A DNA stretch of 64,000 nucleotides. It comes from an uncultured Paracoccaceae bacterium. GTDB lineage: Bacteria > Pseudomonadota > Alphaproteobacteria > Rhodobacterales > Rhodobacteraceae. The notes under the pieces were generated by a model that saw nothing but the letters and a program-made list of their open reading frames with translations, did not search any database and was not told the DNA's origin. Within the stretch, counting starts at the first letter, position 1, and each line of letters starts with the position of its first letter. The position numbers were made by a program, and so were the translations under genes. Location: the NCBI GenBank assembly GCA_947501025.1, contig CANMUM010000003.1, positions 1 through 64,000 of the forward strand, given 5' to 3'. Below, one piece after another: positions 50,705 through 59,887 of this stretch.

Positions 50705-51213
50705 TTTTCGCTCAATATAAACTGTTCTGGCATTAAAAAATGGCCAGTACATTGTGCAAAAAGCCGCTCGTGCTTATCTTGCCAAGCCTCGACATGCACA
50801 GAGGCGTATCTGCGTCCCGAACGGTTTATCGTCGCACGCGCATAGGCATCCCGCGCAAGCCCTGGGCGCAAATAATCCATCGTAATGTCAATCGTTTTGG
50901 GTAAGTTCAAATCACTTGGGAAGTTCTCATCAGATAAAAGCTTACCTGCTTCCATATCATCCCAAATCGAGTACCATGTGAGCGAAATGATCGCTGTGAG
51001 TTCCATAAAGCCCGCGACCCCTCCCCCATGCAATGCAGGCAGCATAGGGTTTCCAATCAGCTTTTTATCATAAGGCAAAATAAAGGAAAGTTCGTTGCCC
51101 ATACGCTCAACACGCACATCTAAGAACTGCGCAAATGGAATAGCGTTGACGATGGATTGCAATACACCATCGCGGCGTTTTTTGATGTCTTGTAAAGGTT
51201 CACGTGCATTCAT
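50701..51213 (-). CDS. PaaI-family hotdog thioesterase (second of a tandem pair)
   Basis: A 170-residue hotdog-fold protein. The AQFLDVRVERMGNELSFILPYDKKLIGNPMLPALHGGGVAGFMELTA segment contains the PaaI HGG motif, and ITMDYLRPGLARDAYARATINRSGRRYASVHVEAW forms the later strands. The usual catalytic Asp after HGG is an Glu here (FMELT). Overlaps both neighbours by ATGA (51210-51213 and 50701-50704). It probably hydrolyses an aromatic or short acyl-CoA. Confidence 0.88.
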   Translation of the reverse strand: MNAREPLQDIKKRRDGVLQSIVNAIPFAQFLDVRVERMGNELSFILPYDKKLIGNPMLPALHGGGVAGFMELTAIISLTWYSIWDDMEAGKLLSDENFPSDLNLPKTIDITMDYLRPGLARDAYARATINRSGRRYASVHVEAWQDKHERLFAQCTGHFLMPEQFILSEK

Positions 51214-51644
51214 GATTTTGCTGCCTTCTTCGCGAAAGTAAATGCCCCTGCGGCCATCGCAACAGGATTATCAATATCGGTATCCCATGCCGTCCCCCGC
51301 ACGAAAGCTACATTGCGCGTTGTTTGATAGACAATTGCTCTGGCATAAATCGGCTCGCCAATTTTTGCTGGCCTCATATAATCAATTCTTAAATCAATCG
51401 TGGCAGTGGGTACCGTATTTTCAGGGTGGCCAAACACTTCTGCACCACAAACCGTATCGAGCAAAACAGAAACGGCTCCTCCATGGATAACACCTGTTTG
51501 GGGGTCGCCAATCAATGATTTTGAATAAGGTAAAATGATCGCTGGCGCTCCGTCTTGTGCATCGCCAATATGCAGCCCCATTGCAGAACAAAGCGGAAGA
51601 CTTGCAACAAATTGTGCGGCTATTTTATGGACAAGTACGCTCAT
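51210..51644 (-). CDS. PaaI-family hotdog thioesterase (first of a tandem pair)
   Basis: A 144-residue hotdog-fold protein with PYSKSLIGDPQTGVIHGGAVSVLLDTVCG, giving the HGG-x6-D catalytic pattern of PaaI thioesterases, followed by ATIDLRIDYMRPAKIGEPIYARAIVYQTTRNVAFVRGTAW. It differs clearly from its neighbour, so the pair is probably a heteromeric or functionally split duplication. It lies 44 bp downstream of prpE on the same strand. Confidence 0.9.
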   Translation of the reverse strand: MSVLVHKIAAQFVASLPLCSAMGLHIGDAQDGAPAIILPYSKSLIGDPQTGVIHGGAVSVLLDTVCGAEVFGHPENTVPTATIDLRIDYMRPAKIGEPIYARAIVYQTTRNVAFVRGTAWDTDIDNPVAMAAGAFTFAKKAAKS

Positions 51645-51688
51645 AGATATCCTATTTTCTTAGAGCTTACTCAATCAAGATTGAATAT

Positions 51689-53578
51689 TCAATCCTTAGC
51701 ATAGCCCAGTGACAGAAGTGCAATTTTGATCTCATCAAGAATCGCAGGATCATCAATCGTAGCGGGCATCTTCCATGCCGTATTATCCGCAATGCTGACC
51801 ATCGTGCCCCGCAATATTTTCCCTGAGCGTGTTTTTGGCAAACGATCAACGACAACTGCAAGTTTGAATGCCGCAACAGGACCAATTTTTTCCCGCACCA
51901 TCTTAACGCATTCCGAAACCACATCCGAATGATCACGTTTTGATCCGCCATTCAGACATAAAAAGCCAAGCGGGAGCTGCCCCTTCAACTCATCCCCAAC
52001 ACCAATAACAGCACATTCTGCAACATCTGGATGCCCTGAAAGCACTTCCTCCATGCTACCCGTTGAAAGCCTATGCCCAGCGACATTGATGACATCATCT
52101 GTCCGCGCCATTATGTACAGATATCCATCTTCATCTTTATAACCTGCATCGCCTGTTTCATAATATCCAGGAAATGTTGTGAGGTAGGATTTAACATAGC
52201 GTTCTTCAGCGTTCCATAATGTCGGCAAAGTCCCCGGAGGCAATGGCAGTTTGATCGCGATTGAGCCAAGCTCACCTTCCGCAACTTCATGGCCAGCTTC
52301 ATCTAAAATATCGACTTGAAAACCTGGCATTGGCAGGGTTGGTGATCCAATTTTAGTCGGCAGTTCTTCAATTCCAAGCGGATTCGCAGCAATGGCAAAA
52401 CCCGTTTCGGTTTGCCACCAATGATCGACCACGGGAACATTAAGCTTGTTTTGTGCCCAAATAATCGTATCAGGATCCGCGCGTTCACCAGCAAGGTAAA
52501 GTGCTCGAAGACCAGTGAGATCATAATCACCCACAAGCTTACCTTCTGGATCATCACGTTTAATCGCGCGAAATGCCGTCGGCGCCGTGAAGAGAGCTTT
52601 TATGTCATATTCTTCAATCATCCGCCAAAACGTGCCTGCGTCTGGCGTTCCAACGGGCTTGCCTTCAAACACAACCGTAGTACTGCCATTTAAAAGCGGT
52701 CCATAAACAATATAGCTATGTCCAACGACCCAGCCTACATCCGATGCTGCCCAATACACTTCGCCAGCGGCAACATTATAAATGTTTTTCATTGTCCATT
52801 GCAGAGCAACCATATGCCCACCATTATGACGAACTACGCCCTTCGGTTCTCCTGTCGTGCCAGATGTATAAAGTATATATAATGGATCATTGCCATTAAC
52901 TTGAACACATTCGGCAAGGGGCGCATCTTCTTGAAAAACGTCCCAATCATAATAAATGCCGCCAATTTCAAAATCAGCTTGCGCACGCGCTTTAATCACA
53001 CAAAATTCGGGCTTGTGTTTTGATAACTCAATCGCACCTTTTAAAAGCGCCTCATAAGCCACAACACGGTTGGGTTCGATGCCACAGCTCGCTGAAAGAA
53101 TCGCTTTTGGTTGCGCATCATCAATACGTGTCGCCAGTTCATTTGCAGCAAACCCCCCGAACACAACCGAATGCACAGCACCAATCCGCGCACAAGCCAA
53201 CATGGCAATAATGGCTTCTGGAATCATCGGCATATAGATAATCACACGATCGCCTTTTTGAATGCCGCGTTCTTGCAACGCGCCGCCTAAGCGCGCGACC
53301 TTTTCCTTCAATTCAGTGTAAGTGATCTTATTTTTTGCATCGGTGACAGGGCTGTCATAAATGATCGCAATCTCATCACCCTTGCCCGCCAAAACATGAC
53401 GGTCAACAGCATTATAACATGTATTTGTAACGCCATCTGAGAACCATTCATAAATGGGCGCATTTTCATCGAAACACGCCCGAGATGGTTTTTCAAACCA
53501 ATGCACAGCATTTGCGGCTTCCATCCAAAATGACTCAGGATCATTTTGCCAATTTTCATATAGCTGTTGATAGCGCAT
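51689..53578 (-). CDS. prpE: Propionyl-CoA synthetase (PrpE-like acyl-CoA synthetase)
   Basis: A 629-residue adenylate-forming enzyme. The AMP-binding motif is YILYTSGTTGEPKGVVRHNGGH. DHWWQTETGFAIAAN, GSPTLPMPGFQVDILDE and the C-terminal YYETGDAGYKDEDGYLYIMARTDDVINVAGHRLSTG and TRSGKILRGTM (catalytic Lys) place it in the Acs/PrpE group. FWMEAANAVHWFEKPSRACFD at the start favours PrpE over Acs. Start at ATG 53578 with GGGAG upstream. It heads the operon prpE, thioesterase, thioesterase, monooxygenase, nuclease. Acetate or other short acids are alternative substrates. Confidence 0.92.
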   Translation of the reverse strand: MRYQQLYENWQNDPESFWMEAANAVHWFEKPSRACFDENAPIYEWFSDGVTNTCYNAVDRHVLAGKGDEIAIIYDSPVTDAKNKITYTELKEKVARLGGALQERGIQKGDRVIIYMPMIPEAIIAMLACARIGAVHSVVFGGFAANELATRIDDAQPKAILSASCGIEPNRVVAYEALLKGAIELSKHKPEFCVIKARAQADFEIGGIYYDWDVFQEDAPLAECVQVNGNDPLYILYTSGTTGEPKGVVRHNGGHMVALQWTMKNIYNVAAGEVYWAASDVGWVVGHSYIVYGPLLNGSTTVVFEGKPVGTPDAGTFWRMIEEYDIKALFTAPTAFRAIKRDDPEGKLVGDYDLTGLRALYLAGERADPDTIIWAQNKLNVPVVDHWWQTETGFAIAANPLGIEELPTKIGSPTLPMPGFQVDILDEAGHEVAEGELGSIAIKLPLPPGTLPTLWNAEERYVKSYLTTFPGYYETGDAGYKDEDGYLYIMARTDDVINVAGHRLSTGSMEEVLSGHPDVAECAVIGVGDELKGQLPLGFLCLNGGSKRDHSDVVSECVKMVREKIGPVAAFKLAVVVDRLPKTRSGKILRGTMVSIADNTAWKMPATIDDPAILDEIKIALLSLGYAKD

Positions 53579-53677
53579 CAAATCTCCCTTTGCTTAAACA
53601 ATTGGCCTCATACCCTCAGAAGCTTTTCTTAAGGGTTACGCGCAAAGCTAATGCAGCTTTCAAGAAGCGAGAAAGAT

Positions 53678-53845
53678 TTAAGCTGCTCCAAGCTGTTGGA
53701 GTTCGTCTTTGATCTTCAGCTTTTCTTTTTTAATTCGTTGGAGGCTGATTTCATCAACTGCGGGGCTATTTGAAATTTCTTGCAGTTGTTTCTCCAAATC
53801 AGATTTTTTCTTTTGTAGGGATTCGATATGTCCTTCGACGCTCAT
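53678..53845 (-). CDS. YdcH/DUF465 family small coiled-coil protein
   Basis: A 55-residue, almost wholly helical protein (HIESLQKKKSDLEKQLQEISNSP, then LQRIKKEKLKIKDELQQL) matching the DUF465/YdcH family. The ATG at 53845 has AAGGAGGA six bases upstream. Just before that site lies a small hairpin (TTATTG-TTAT-CAATAA on the plus strand, 53857-53872) that could affect ribosome access. Function unknown. Confidence 0.88.
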   Translation of the reverse strand: MSVEGHIESLQKKKSDLEKQLQEISNSPAVDEISLQRIKKEKLKIKDELQQLGAA

Positions 53846-53895
53846 AAAAGTCCTCCTTATTGTTATCAATAACTTCATGTCACCATAAAAATTGA

Positions 53896-53908
53896 TTCGT
53901 GTCACGAA
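53896..53908. repeat. Perfect 13-bp dyad between trmN6-like gene and DUF465
   Basis: TTCGTG-T-CACGAA, flanked by AT-rich runs. The one-base centre is too tight for an RNA hairpin of full length, so a protein-binding dyad upstream of the DUF465 gene is the likelier reading. Confidence 0.35.
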
Positions 53909-53933
53909 AAAATTAGTTAACGAGCAGAGGAAA

Positions 53934-54701
53934 TTATAACAACTCACGCAAAGAAGAGCCTCCTCGCGTAATGTCTTTCAGACGAATTGTTTCAGTTTTT
54001 TGCAAATCATGCGTTATAAATGGAGGCAGAAGCTTTAGTTTTCCAGCACTCTGTTTACGGGCTTGGACAATGATCGTTTTTGCTTCTAAGTGAAGATTGG
54101 AGGCTATCGGTAAAATACGTATATCGCCAAACTCACCCAGACCTTCGAGAATATCCATTAAAGATTCTGTACGGTGAATAATCGTTAAACTGCCCTTCGG
54201 CTTTAGGCGCTTCCCTGCTATTTTAACCCAATCGCTCACATTTGTATGAGCTATATGCGATTTGGCTTTCGTGGCTATCTGCGGGGCGGTATGAGCCACA
54301 GCATCAAAAAAAGGCGGGTTTATCATGACATGATCAAATTGCTTCATGCGTAATTCTTTGGGCAAATCAAAAATATCAGCGCAATGAATTTCACCGACCA
54401 TATCACAGCGCTCAAGATTTCTTCGGGCAAGATCAGCAATTTCAGCCTGTATCTCAACACCATAAACATCGATACGACCTACACGCGCGCCAAGACAGCA
54501 TAGCGCAACGCCAGAACCCACGCCAAATTCAAGAACATTATCTCCCTCTAAAGCTGGAATTGCGGAAGCCATCATCACAGTATCCGTACCAGAGCGGAAT
54601 CCCTTTTTGGGCTGTAAAAGCTCAATGCGACCCCCGAGAAACTTATCTAAACTGACTTCCAAATCATTCACCAACTGCGACAAAACGCTCAAATTTTGCA
54701 T
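53934..54701 (-). CDS. tRNA1(Val) (adenine(37)-N6)-methyltransferase-like protein (TrmN6/YfiC family)
   Basis: The 255-residue SAM-dependent methyltransferase has an N-terminal KFLGGRIELLQPKKGFRSGTDTVMMASA block typical of the YfiC/TrmN6 group. Motif I is VLEFGVGSGVALCCLGARV, an acidic VEIQAEIADLARRN follows, and the N6-adenine motif MINPPFF is intact. The family methylates A37 of tRNA-Val or related targets. It is divergent from the polyprenyl synthase gene across 94 bp. Confidence 0.88.
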   Translation of the reverse strand: MQNLSVLSQLVNDLEVSLDKFLGGRIELLQPKKGFRSGTDTVMMASAIPALEGDNVLEFGVGSGVALCCLGARVGRIDVYGVEIQAEIADLARRNLERCDMVGEIHCADIFDLPKELRMKQFDHVMINPPFFDAVAHTAPQIATKAKSHIAHTNVSDWVKIAGKRLKPKGSLTIIHRTESLMDILEGLGEFGDIRILPIASNLHLEAKTIIVQARKQSAGKLKLLPPFITHDLQKTETIRLKDITRGGSSLRELL

Positions 54702-54764
54702 TGCCTATGGACGAGCGACCAGCTGCCGATTATAGACAATGCAACGAACCTATTAAATCTTCGA

Positions 54765-54780
54765 GCAGGACCGTTCCTGC
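54765..54780 (+). other. Hairpin in the polyprenyl synthase leader
   Basis: GCAGGA (54765-54770), loop CCGT, TCCTGC (54775-54780), 15 bp before the ATG. The stem sequesters an AGGA motif, so it could influence translation; no other ribosome site is clear. Confidence 0.35.
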
Positions 54781-54795
54781 ATTACGTGGTGCATT

Positions 54796-55776
54796 ATGAC
54801 GACGGCAATTGATAAACTCAACCAGCTATTTTCCAATGAGATGTCTTTGGTCAATTCGATGATCATTGAACGTATGAAAAGTGAAAATGCACCCCGCATC
54901 CCTGAGATTACATTGCACCTAACCGAGGCTGGCGGCAAACGCATTCGTCCCCTTCTTACACTGGCTTGTGCGAAGCTTTGTGGCTATCAAGGCGACAAGC
55001 ATATTAAACTGGCAACGACCGTTGAATTCATTCACACAGCGACACTATTGCATGACGATGTTGTTGATGAGAGCAGCAAGCGCCGCGGAAAACCAACGGC
55101 GAACCTCTTATGGGATAACAAATCATCTGTGCTCGTTGGCGACTATCTCTTTTCACGCTCATTCCAGCTCATGGTTGAAACAGAAAGCTTAAAAGTACTT
55201 GAGATTCTATCAAATGCTTCAGCAGTGATCGCAGAGGGTGAGGTACTTCAACTCAGCGTTGCGAGCAATATAGAAACAACCGAAGAAACCTATTTTAAAG
55301 TGATCGAGGGCAAAACTGCGGCTCTATTTGCGGCAGCTTGCGAAGTAGGTGGGGTGATTTCTGATGCAAGTGCTGAGCGTATCAATGCCTTGCATGAATA
55401 TGGAATGAAGCTTGGTCTTGCTTTCCAAATTGCAGATGATGTGCTTGACTATATCGCAGATGAAAAATTCGGAAAAGCGATTGGAAATGATTTTGCGGAG
55501 CGCAAACTAACCCTCCCCGTCATTCGTGCAATTGAAGCTGGTGATGGCGAAGAAAAAGCATTCTGGCATAAAACGATTAGCCGTGGCCAACAAAGCAATG
55601 ATGATTTACGGACGGCGCTTGGCTTCCTACAAAAACATGACACATTGAAAAGCAGTAAAGCAACCGCGCTTGATCTTGCCAAGGATGCCAAAAACACAGT
55701 TTCTATTTTTGAAGATAGTGAGCTTAAAGAAACGTTGATTGCACTTTGTGATCAGGTGGTTGAACGCTTGGTTTAA
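54796..55776 (+). CDS. ispB: Polyprenyl diphosphate synthase (probably decaprenyl/octaprenyl for ubiquinone)
   Basis: A 326-residue trans-prenyltransferase extending farnesyl diphosphate to the long side chain of ubiquinone. The first Asp-rich motif is TLLHDDVVDES with downstream RRGKPTAN, and the second is FQIADDVLDY followed by GNDFAERKLTLP. Small residues before the first Asp motif (EFIHTA) agree with a long-chain product. In alphaproteobacteria the product is usually C50, which the sequence does not prove. Its last 53 bp overlap the convergent ispE gene. Confidence 0.93.
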   Translation: MTTAIDKLNQLFSNEMSLVNSMIIERMKSENAPRIPEITLHLTEAGGKRIRPLLTLACAKLCGYQGDKHIKLATTVEFIHTATLLHDDVVDESSKRRGKPTANLLWDNKSSVLVGDYLFSRSFQLMVETESLKVLEILSNASAVIAEGEVLQLSVASNIETTEETYFKVIEGKTAALFAAACEVGGVISDASAERINALHEYGMKLGLAFQIADDVLDYIADEKFGKAIGNDFAERKLTLPVIRAIEAGDGEEKAFWHKTISRGQQSNDDLRTALGFLQKHDTLKSSKATALDLAKDAKNTVSIFEDSELKETLIALCDQVVERLV

Positions 55777-56560
55777 CAACCGAATGCTTGCTCCAATATT
55801 CTGGGTGATGCAATCGCATTTTTTTGGATAACTCTCCCAAATCTTTTCCGATCGCGAACACTGTGGAACCAGATCCCGTCATACGAATTTTATCTGCCCC
55901 GAACTTTTTCAAAGCTTGTTTTATATCAACTATCTTTGGGCAAAGCGCGCAGGCCGCCGCCTCCATGTCATTAGATGTCTGAATCCATTCATCACTTTTT
56001 ACATGACTTGAAAATGTTAGCTGTGGCGATCCGAATACTTTCCTTGTCTCAACAGCCTCGCGCGGATTAACAAGCAATATCTCAAAGCCATCATGCGCCC
56101 AAATATCCAATTGCTCACCAATGCCACGCATACGTGCAGAGCTTCCAAAAAAACTAATGGGTACATCAGCACCCAATATAGCAAGCTCCGATGGGTCTGG
56201 TTTTTTAACATTATAAATGTCACATAATGCGTGAATAACCGCCGCTGCATCCGCCGTTCCACCGCCCAAACCTGCCATTACAGGTATATTTTTTTCAATC
56301 GAGATATTTTGATGAACCTCAACATTTGCGAATTTCTCAAACCATTTCACAGCATCAATAATAGAGTTTTTTCTAACATCCAGCCCATCAGAAAACATCC
56401 CATGAAATGATACTTTGAAATGCTCCGATGGCGCCAATGATATGTCATCACCAAAATCAGCAAACATCACAAGACTATCAAGCTCGTGATATCCATCATC
56501 GCGTTTTCCGATAACATGGAGGCAGTAGTTGACTTTGGCCCGTGCCGTAACTTTGATCAA
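55724..56560 (-). CDS. ispE: 4-diphosphocytidyl-2-C-methyl-D-erythritol kinase
   Basis: A 278-residue GHMP kinase of the MEP isoprenoid pathway. The N-terminus is TARAKVNYCLHVIGKRDDGYHELDSLV, the ATP loop is PVMAGLGGGTADAAAVI (the usual GGSSDAA reads GGTADAA), the LGADVPISFFG motif follows, and the C-terminal motif is IRMTGSGSTVFA. Translationally coupled to the TPR gene (ATGA). It is tail-to-tail overlapped with the polyprenyl synthase by 53 bp. Both enzymes belong to isoprenoid synthesis. Confidence 0.94.
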   Translation of the reverse strand: MIKVTARAKVNYCLHVIGKRDDGYHELDSLVMFADFGDDISLAPSEHFKVSFHGMFSDGLDVRKNSIIDAVKWFEKFANVEVHQNISIEKNIPVMAGLGGGTADAAAVIHALCDIYNVKKPDPSELAILGADVPISFFGSSARMRGIGEQLDIWAHDGFEILLVNPREAVETRKVFGSPQLTFSSHVKSDEWIQTSNDMEAAACALCPKIVDIKQALKKFGADKIRMTGSGSTVFAIGKDLGELSKKMRLHHPEYWSKHSVVKPSVQPPDHKVQSTFL

Positions 56561-58191
56561 TCAGGCAATCCATTTTTCATACGGTCTTCAAGATCGGCGC
56601 GCTTCATATCAGGCAAATCTTCACCGAGAAACTTCAAGGCGCGTTCCCACTGATATCGCGCTTCTCGCTTGCGACCAAGCTTCCAGTAGGCATCTCCCAA
56701 ATGCCCATTCACAATCGGATCAGATCCCATTTGGGATACGGCTAGTTCTAGTGGATATACAGCTTCTTCATAACGCCCTGCATGAAAATAAGCCCAGCCT
56801 AAGCTGTCTTGTATATATGCTTGAGATGGGTCGATATCGATTGCTTTTTCAATCAACTCCAAACCTTCTTCGACATTTTCACCACGATCAACAAGCGAAT
56901 ATCCTAAATAATTTAGGATATCAGCGCGATCGGGTTGCAATGAAATTGCCTCACGGAAATATCCATCAGCCTTTGTCCAATCGCCAATTCGCTCGGCGCA
57001 GATGGCTGCGGAATACACAAGCGATGCACGGCGCAGTGTAGGCAAATTATCTATACTGAGTATATCTTCGTATTTCCCAAGTGCGAGATCATATTCCTCT
57101 AAAAATCGAAATCCATCCGCAATTGAATGGCGCGTTTCAATGCTTTTGCCTTGTCTTTTTTCAAGAACCTCTCGTGCTTCTTCAATGCGATCAAGTTGCA
57201 TCAATGCACTAAACAGATAAGTATCACGGTCATCTAAATATGCCGAATCTCTATGAAATTCTTTTGAAAATTTGATAACATCATCATATTCAGCTTCACT
57301 ATAAAAATACGCCAGCATATCCTTACGATATACATCATTTTCGGATGCGATTATCGGAATCAAGGTGACGAACAAACGTTCGGTTTGATAAGGTATTCCT
57401 GCATTTCGTGATTGAGCCAAAACAAAGGAAAAATACTCAGCTGCAATATTTTGAGGGCTAGCAAAACTCACCGCTGGGTCAATAAGACCTTCACGTGCGG
57501 ACTCTAATATTTTTACAAGTGGGGCAGGCCTATTTTCTGGAATACCATATCGCTGATCAAGAGTGACCTCCACATCGTTATCACCTTTAAGAATCTTCAT
57601 TGCCATATGAGCAAATAATGATTGGTCACTCAAATAAAGCGGCGCTTCTTCACTCATTATGATCTCATCGGCTTTAGCATAATCTTTATCAAAATGCGCA
57701 TAGATCATCGCTTTTTGATATTTATAAATTGCCGTCAGCTCGGGTATTTCTTTTGAAGCCTCATCAAGAAATTTTATTGCGTTATCGACTTCTTCATTTG
57801 ATGCTATTGCCCAAGCCTGCATAACTTTATCGTTAAAAAATTCGAATTCTTCTCCAAATTTTGCAGCACTTGAAAAATCTCCAATTAATATCGCATTCGC
57901 TATCTCAATCAAATCAGCAGTTTGGTTTTCAACATCAAGCTCACGAATTTGAGGTAAATAACTCACCGCTTTCTTCAAATCCTGTTGATGAATTGCAGAA
58001 AGCATCGCTTGATTTAAAAACGCTGGATTATTTGGCGACGAGCGCAATGCTTGATCAAGATAATCTTGAATAGCCTCATCATCCGCAACACGATATGCAT
58101 GGTTAAGAGCCAGAAGTTCGCCTGTTATGCTTTTGGCTTCTGCCACTGCAATAATCGCGAATAGCGCGACACTTGTTAATAATTTACGCAT
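56557..58191 (-). CDS. Exported TPR-repeat protein
   Basis: A 544-residue protein with a signal peptide (MRKLLTSVALFAIIAVAEA), so periplasmic or outer-membrane associated. It is almost all helical. Recognisable tetratricopeptide units lie in the C-terminal third, e.g. GDWTKADGYFREAISLQPDRADILNYLGYSLVDRG, VEEGLELIEKAIDIDPSQAYIQDSLGWAYFHAGRYEEAVYPLELA and VNGHLGDAYWKLGRKREARYQWERAL. Similar proteins occur next to ispE and ETF-QO in alphaproteobacteria. The role is unknown, probably an assembly scaffold. It is coupled on both sides (TAATG from ETF-QO, ATGA to ispE). Confidence 0.88.
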   Translation of the reverse strand: MRKLLTSVALFAIIAVAEAKSITGELLALNHAYRVADDEAIQDYLDQALRSSPNNPAFLNQAMLSAIHQQDLKKAVSYLPQIRELDVENQTADLIEIANAILIGDFSSAAKFGEEFEFFNDKVMQAWAIASNEEVDNAIKFLDEASKEIPELTAIYKYQKAMIYAHFDKDYAKADEIIMSEEAPLYLSDQSLFAHMAMKILKGDNDVEVTLDQRYGIPENRPAPLVKILESAREGLIDPAVSFASPQNIAAEYFSFVLAQSRNAGIPYQTERLFVTLIPIIASENDVYRKDMLAYFYSEAEYDDVIKFSKEFHRDSAYLDDRDTYLFSALMQLDRIEEAREVLEKRQGKSIETRHSIADGFRFLEEYDLALGKYEDILSIDNLPTLRRASLVYSAAICAERIGDWTKADGYFREAISLQPDRADILNYLGYSLVDRGENVEEGLELIEKAIDIDPSQAYIQDSLGWAYFHAGRYEEAVYPLELAVSQMGSDPIVNGHLGDAYWKLGRKREARYQWERALKFLGEDLPDMKRADLEDRMKNGLPD

Positions 58192-59846
58192 TACATATTC
58201 GGATAGTTGGGGCCTTCACCACCTTGTGGTGTTGCCCAGTTGATATTTTGAAGCGGATCTTTAATGTCGCAAGTTTTACAATGCACACAGTTTTGTGCAT
58301 TAATCTGAAAACGTGGTTTTTCGCCCTTATCGTCATAAATCATTTCATAAACTCCAGCGGGACAATAACGTTGTGCAGGCTCCGCATATTCAGGAAGATT
58401 GATACGAACTGGCAAATCAGGATCAAGCAATTGCAAATGGCAAGGTTGTTCTTCTTCGTGATTTGTTGCAGAAAAACTCACATTTGTTAATCGATCAAAA
58501 CTCAATACACCATCGGGTTTATTATACTCGATTATCGGATAATCTTTGGCTTTACCAGTTGAAGCTGCATCCGTTTTTCCATGGCTTCTTGTACCCAAGA
58601 TATTGAACTTCAAAATATTGGCAATCCACATATCGATACCGCCAAGTAATAAGCCACCAAGCAAACCAAACTTACCATTCAGTGGAGCCACATTGCGCAC
58701 GGGTTTGAGGTCTTTTCCAATCGGTCCTGATTTAATTGCATCTGTATATTCTTCAACAACATCACCAGAACGTCCCGCAGAAATCGCCGCGTGCACGGCT
58801 TGCGCAGCATGAATGCCTGAATGCATCGCATTATGATTGCCCTTAATACGTGGCAAATTGACCAAACCAATTGAACAACCAAGCAATAATCCCCCAGGAA
58901 AAGCCGAACGTGGGATCGATTGATAACCGCCCTTGGTGACAACGCGTGCACCATACGCAACACGTTTGCCGCCCTTAAGTGTATCTGCAAAGATCGAATG
59001 ATGCTTCATTTTTTGGAATTCCATGTAAGGAAAAAGATGTGGGTTCTTATAATTGAGATCCACAATCAACCCAACCAAAACCTGATTATTATCAAGATGG
59101 TACATGAATGAACCACCCGTATTTTTTGCACCAAGTGGCCACCCCATCGTGTGCACGACACGGCCAGGCTTATGGTTTTCAGGAGCGACTTCCCAAATCT
59201 CTTTCATACCGAGACCGAACTTCTGCACATCACAATCGCGATCAAGACCGAACTTACCAATGGCAGCTTTAGAAAGAGAGCCGCGCGCACCTTCACCAAG
59301 CATTACGTATTTACCCAGAACTTCCATTCCTGGCTCATAACTTGGCCCAGCCGTGCCATCAGGGTTTTTACCAAACTCGCCCGCAACAACTCCTTTGACT
59401 TCTCCATCTTCTCCATAAACGAGTTCCGAACACGCCATGCCCGGGAATATCTCAACGCCCATGCTCTCAGCTTGTTCGGCAAGCCAACGACATACATTGC
59501 CCATCGACACAACATAGTTCCCATGATTATGCATAAAGCTTGGCATCGTGAAACTCGGCAACCGCATTCTACCATTTTGACCAAGTACATAAAAATGATC
59601 TTCTGTGACCTCGACATTAACTGGCGCGCCCTTTTCTTTCCAATCTGGTATGAGAGCATCAAGACCTGCAGGATCCAAAACAGCACCTGACAAAATATGC
59701 GCACCGACCTCAGAGCCCTTTTCAAGGACGACCACATTAAGATCGGTATCCAATTGCTTCAGTTTGATCGCGGCGGAAAGACCAGCTGGCCCTGCCCCAA
59801 CAATCACAACATCAAATTCCATGGCTTCGCGTTCGACTTCTGACAT
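58191..59846 (-). CDS. etfD: Electron transfer flavoprotein-ubiquinone oxidoreductase
   Basis: A 551-residue membrane-associated FAD and 4Fe-4S protein passing electrons from ETF (fatty and amino acid oxidation) to ubiquinone. The FAD motif is DVVIVGAGPAGLSAAIKL. The ubiquinone domain shows GWPLGAKNTGGSFMYHLDNNQV. The cluster Cys are in RYCPAGVYE and NCVHCKTCDIKDPLQNINWATPQGGEGPNY. Start at ATG 59846; an in-frame TTG two codons earlier is unlikely. The etfA and etfB genes are not in the window. 10-bp tandem repeats lie about 40 bp upstream. Confidence 0.96.
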   Translation of the reverse strand: MSEVEREAMEFDVVIVGAGPAGLSAAIKLKQLDTDLNVVVLEKGSEVGAHILSGAVLDPAGLDALIPDWKEKGAPVNVEVTEDHFYVLGQNGRMRLPSFTMPSFMHNHGNYVVSMGNVCRWLAEQAESMGVEIFPGMACSELVYGEDGEVKGVVAGEFGKNPDGTAGPSYEPGMEVLGKYVMLGEGARGSLSKAAIGKFGLDRDCDVQKFGLGMKEIWEVAPENHKPGRVVHTMGWPLGAKNTGGSFMYHLDNNQVLVGLIVDLNYKNPHLFPYMEFQKMKHHSIFADTLKGGKRVAYGARVVTKGGYQSIPRSAFPGGLLLGCSIGLVNLPRIKGNHNAMHSGIHAAQAVHAAISAGRSGDVVEEYTDAIKSGPIGKDLKPVRNVAPLNGKFGLLGGLLLGGIDMWIANILKFNILGTRSHGKTDAASTGKAKDYPIIEYNKPDGVLSFDRLTNVSFSATNHEEEQPCHLQLLDPDLPVRINLPEYAEPAQRYCPAGVYEMIYDDKGEKPRFQINAQNCVHCKTCDIKDPLQNINWATPQGGEGPNYPNM

Positions 59847-59887
59847 ATCCAATTACCGCTTTCGATTCGTTTCTTCATTTCAGCATA

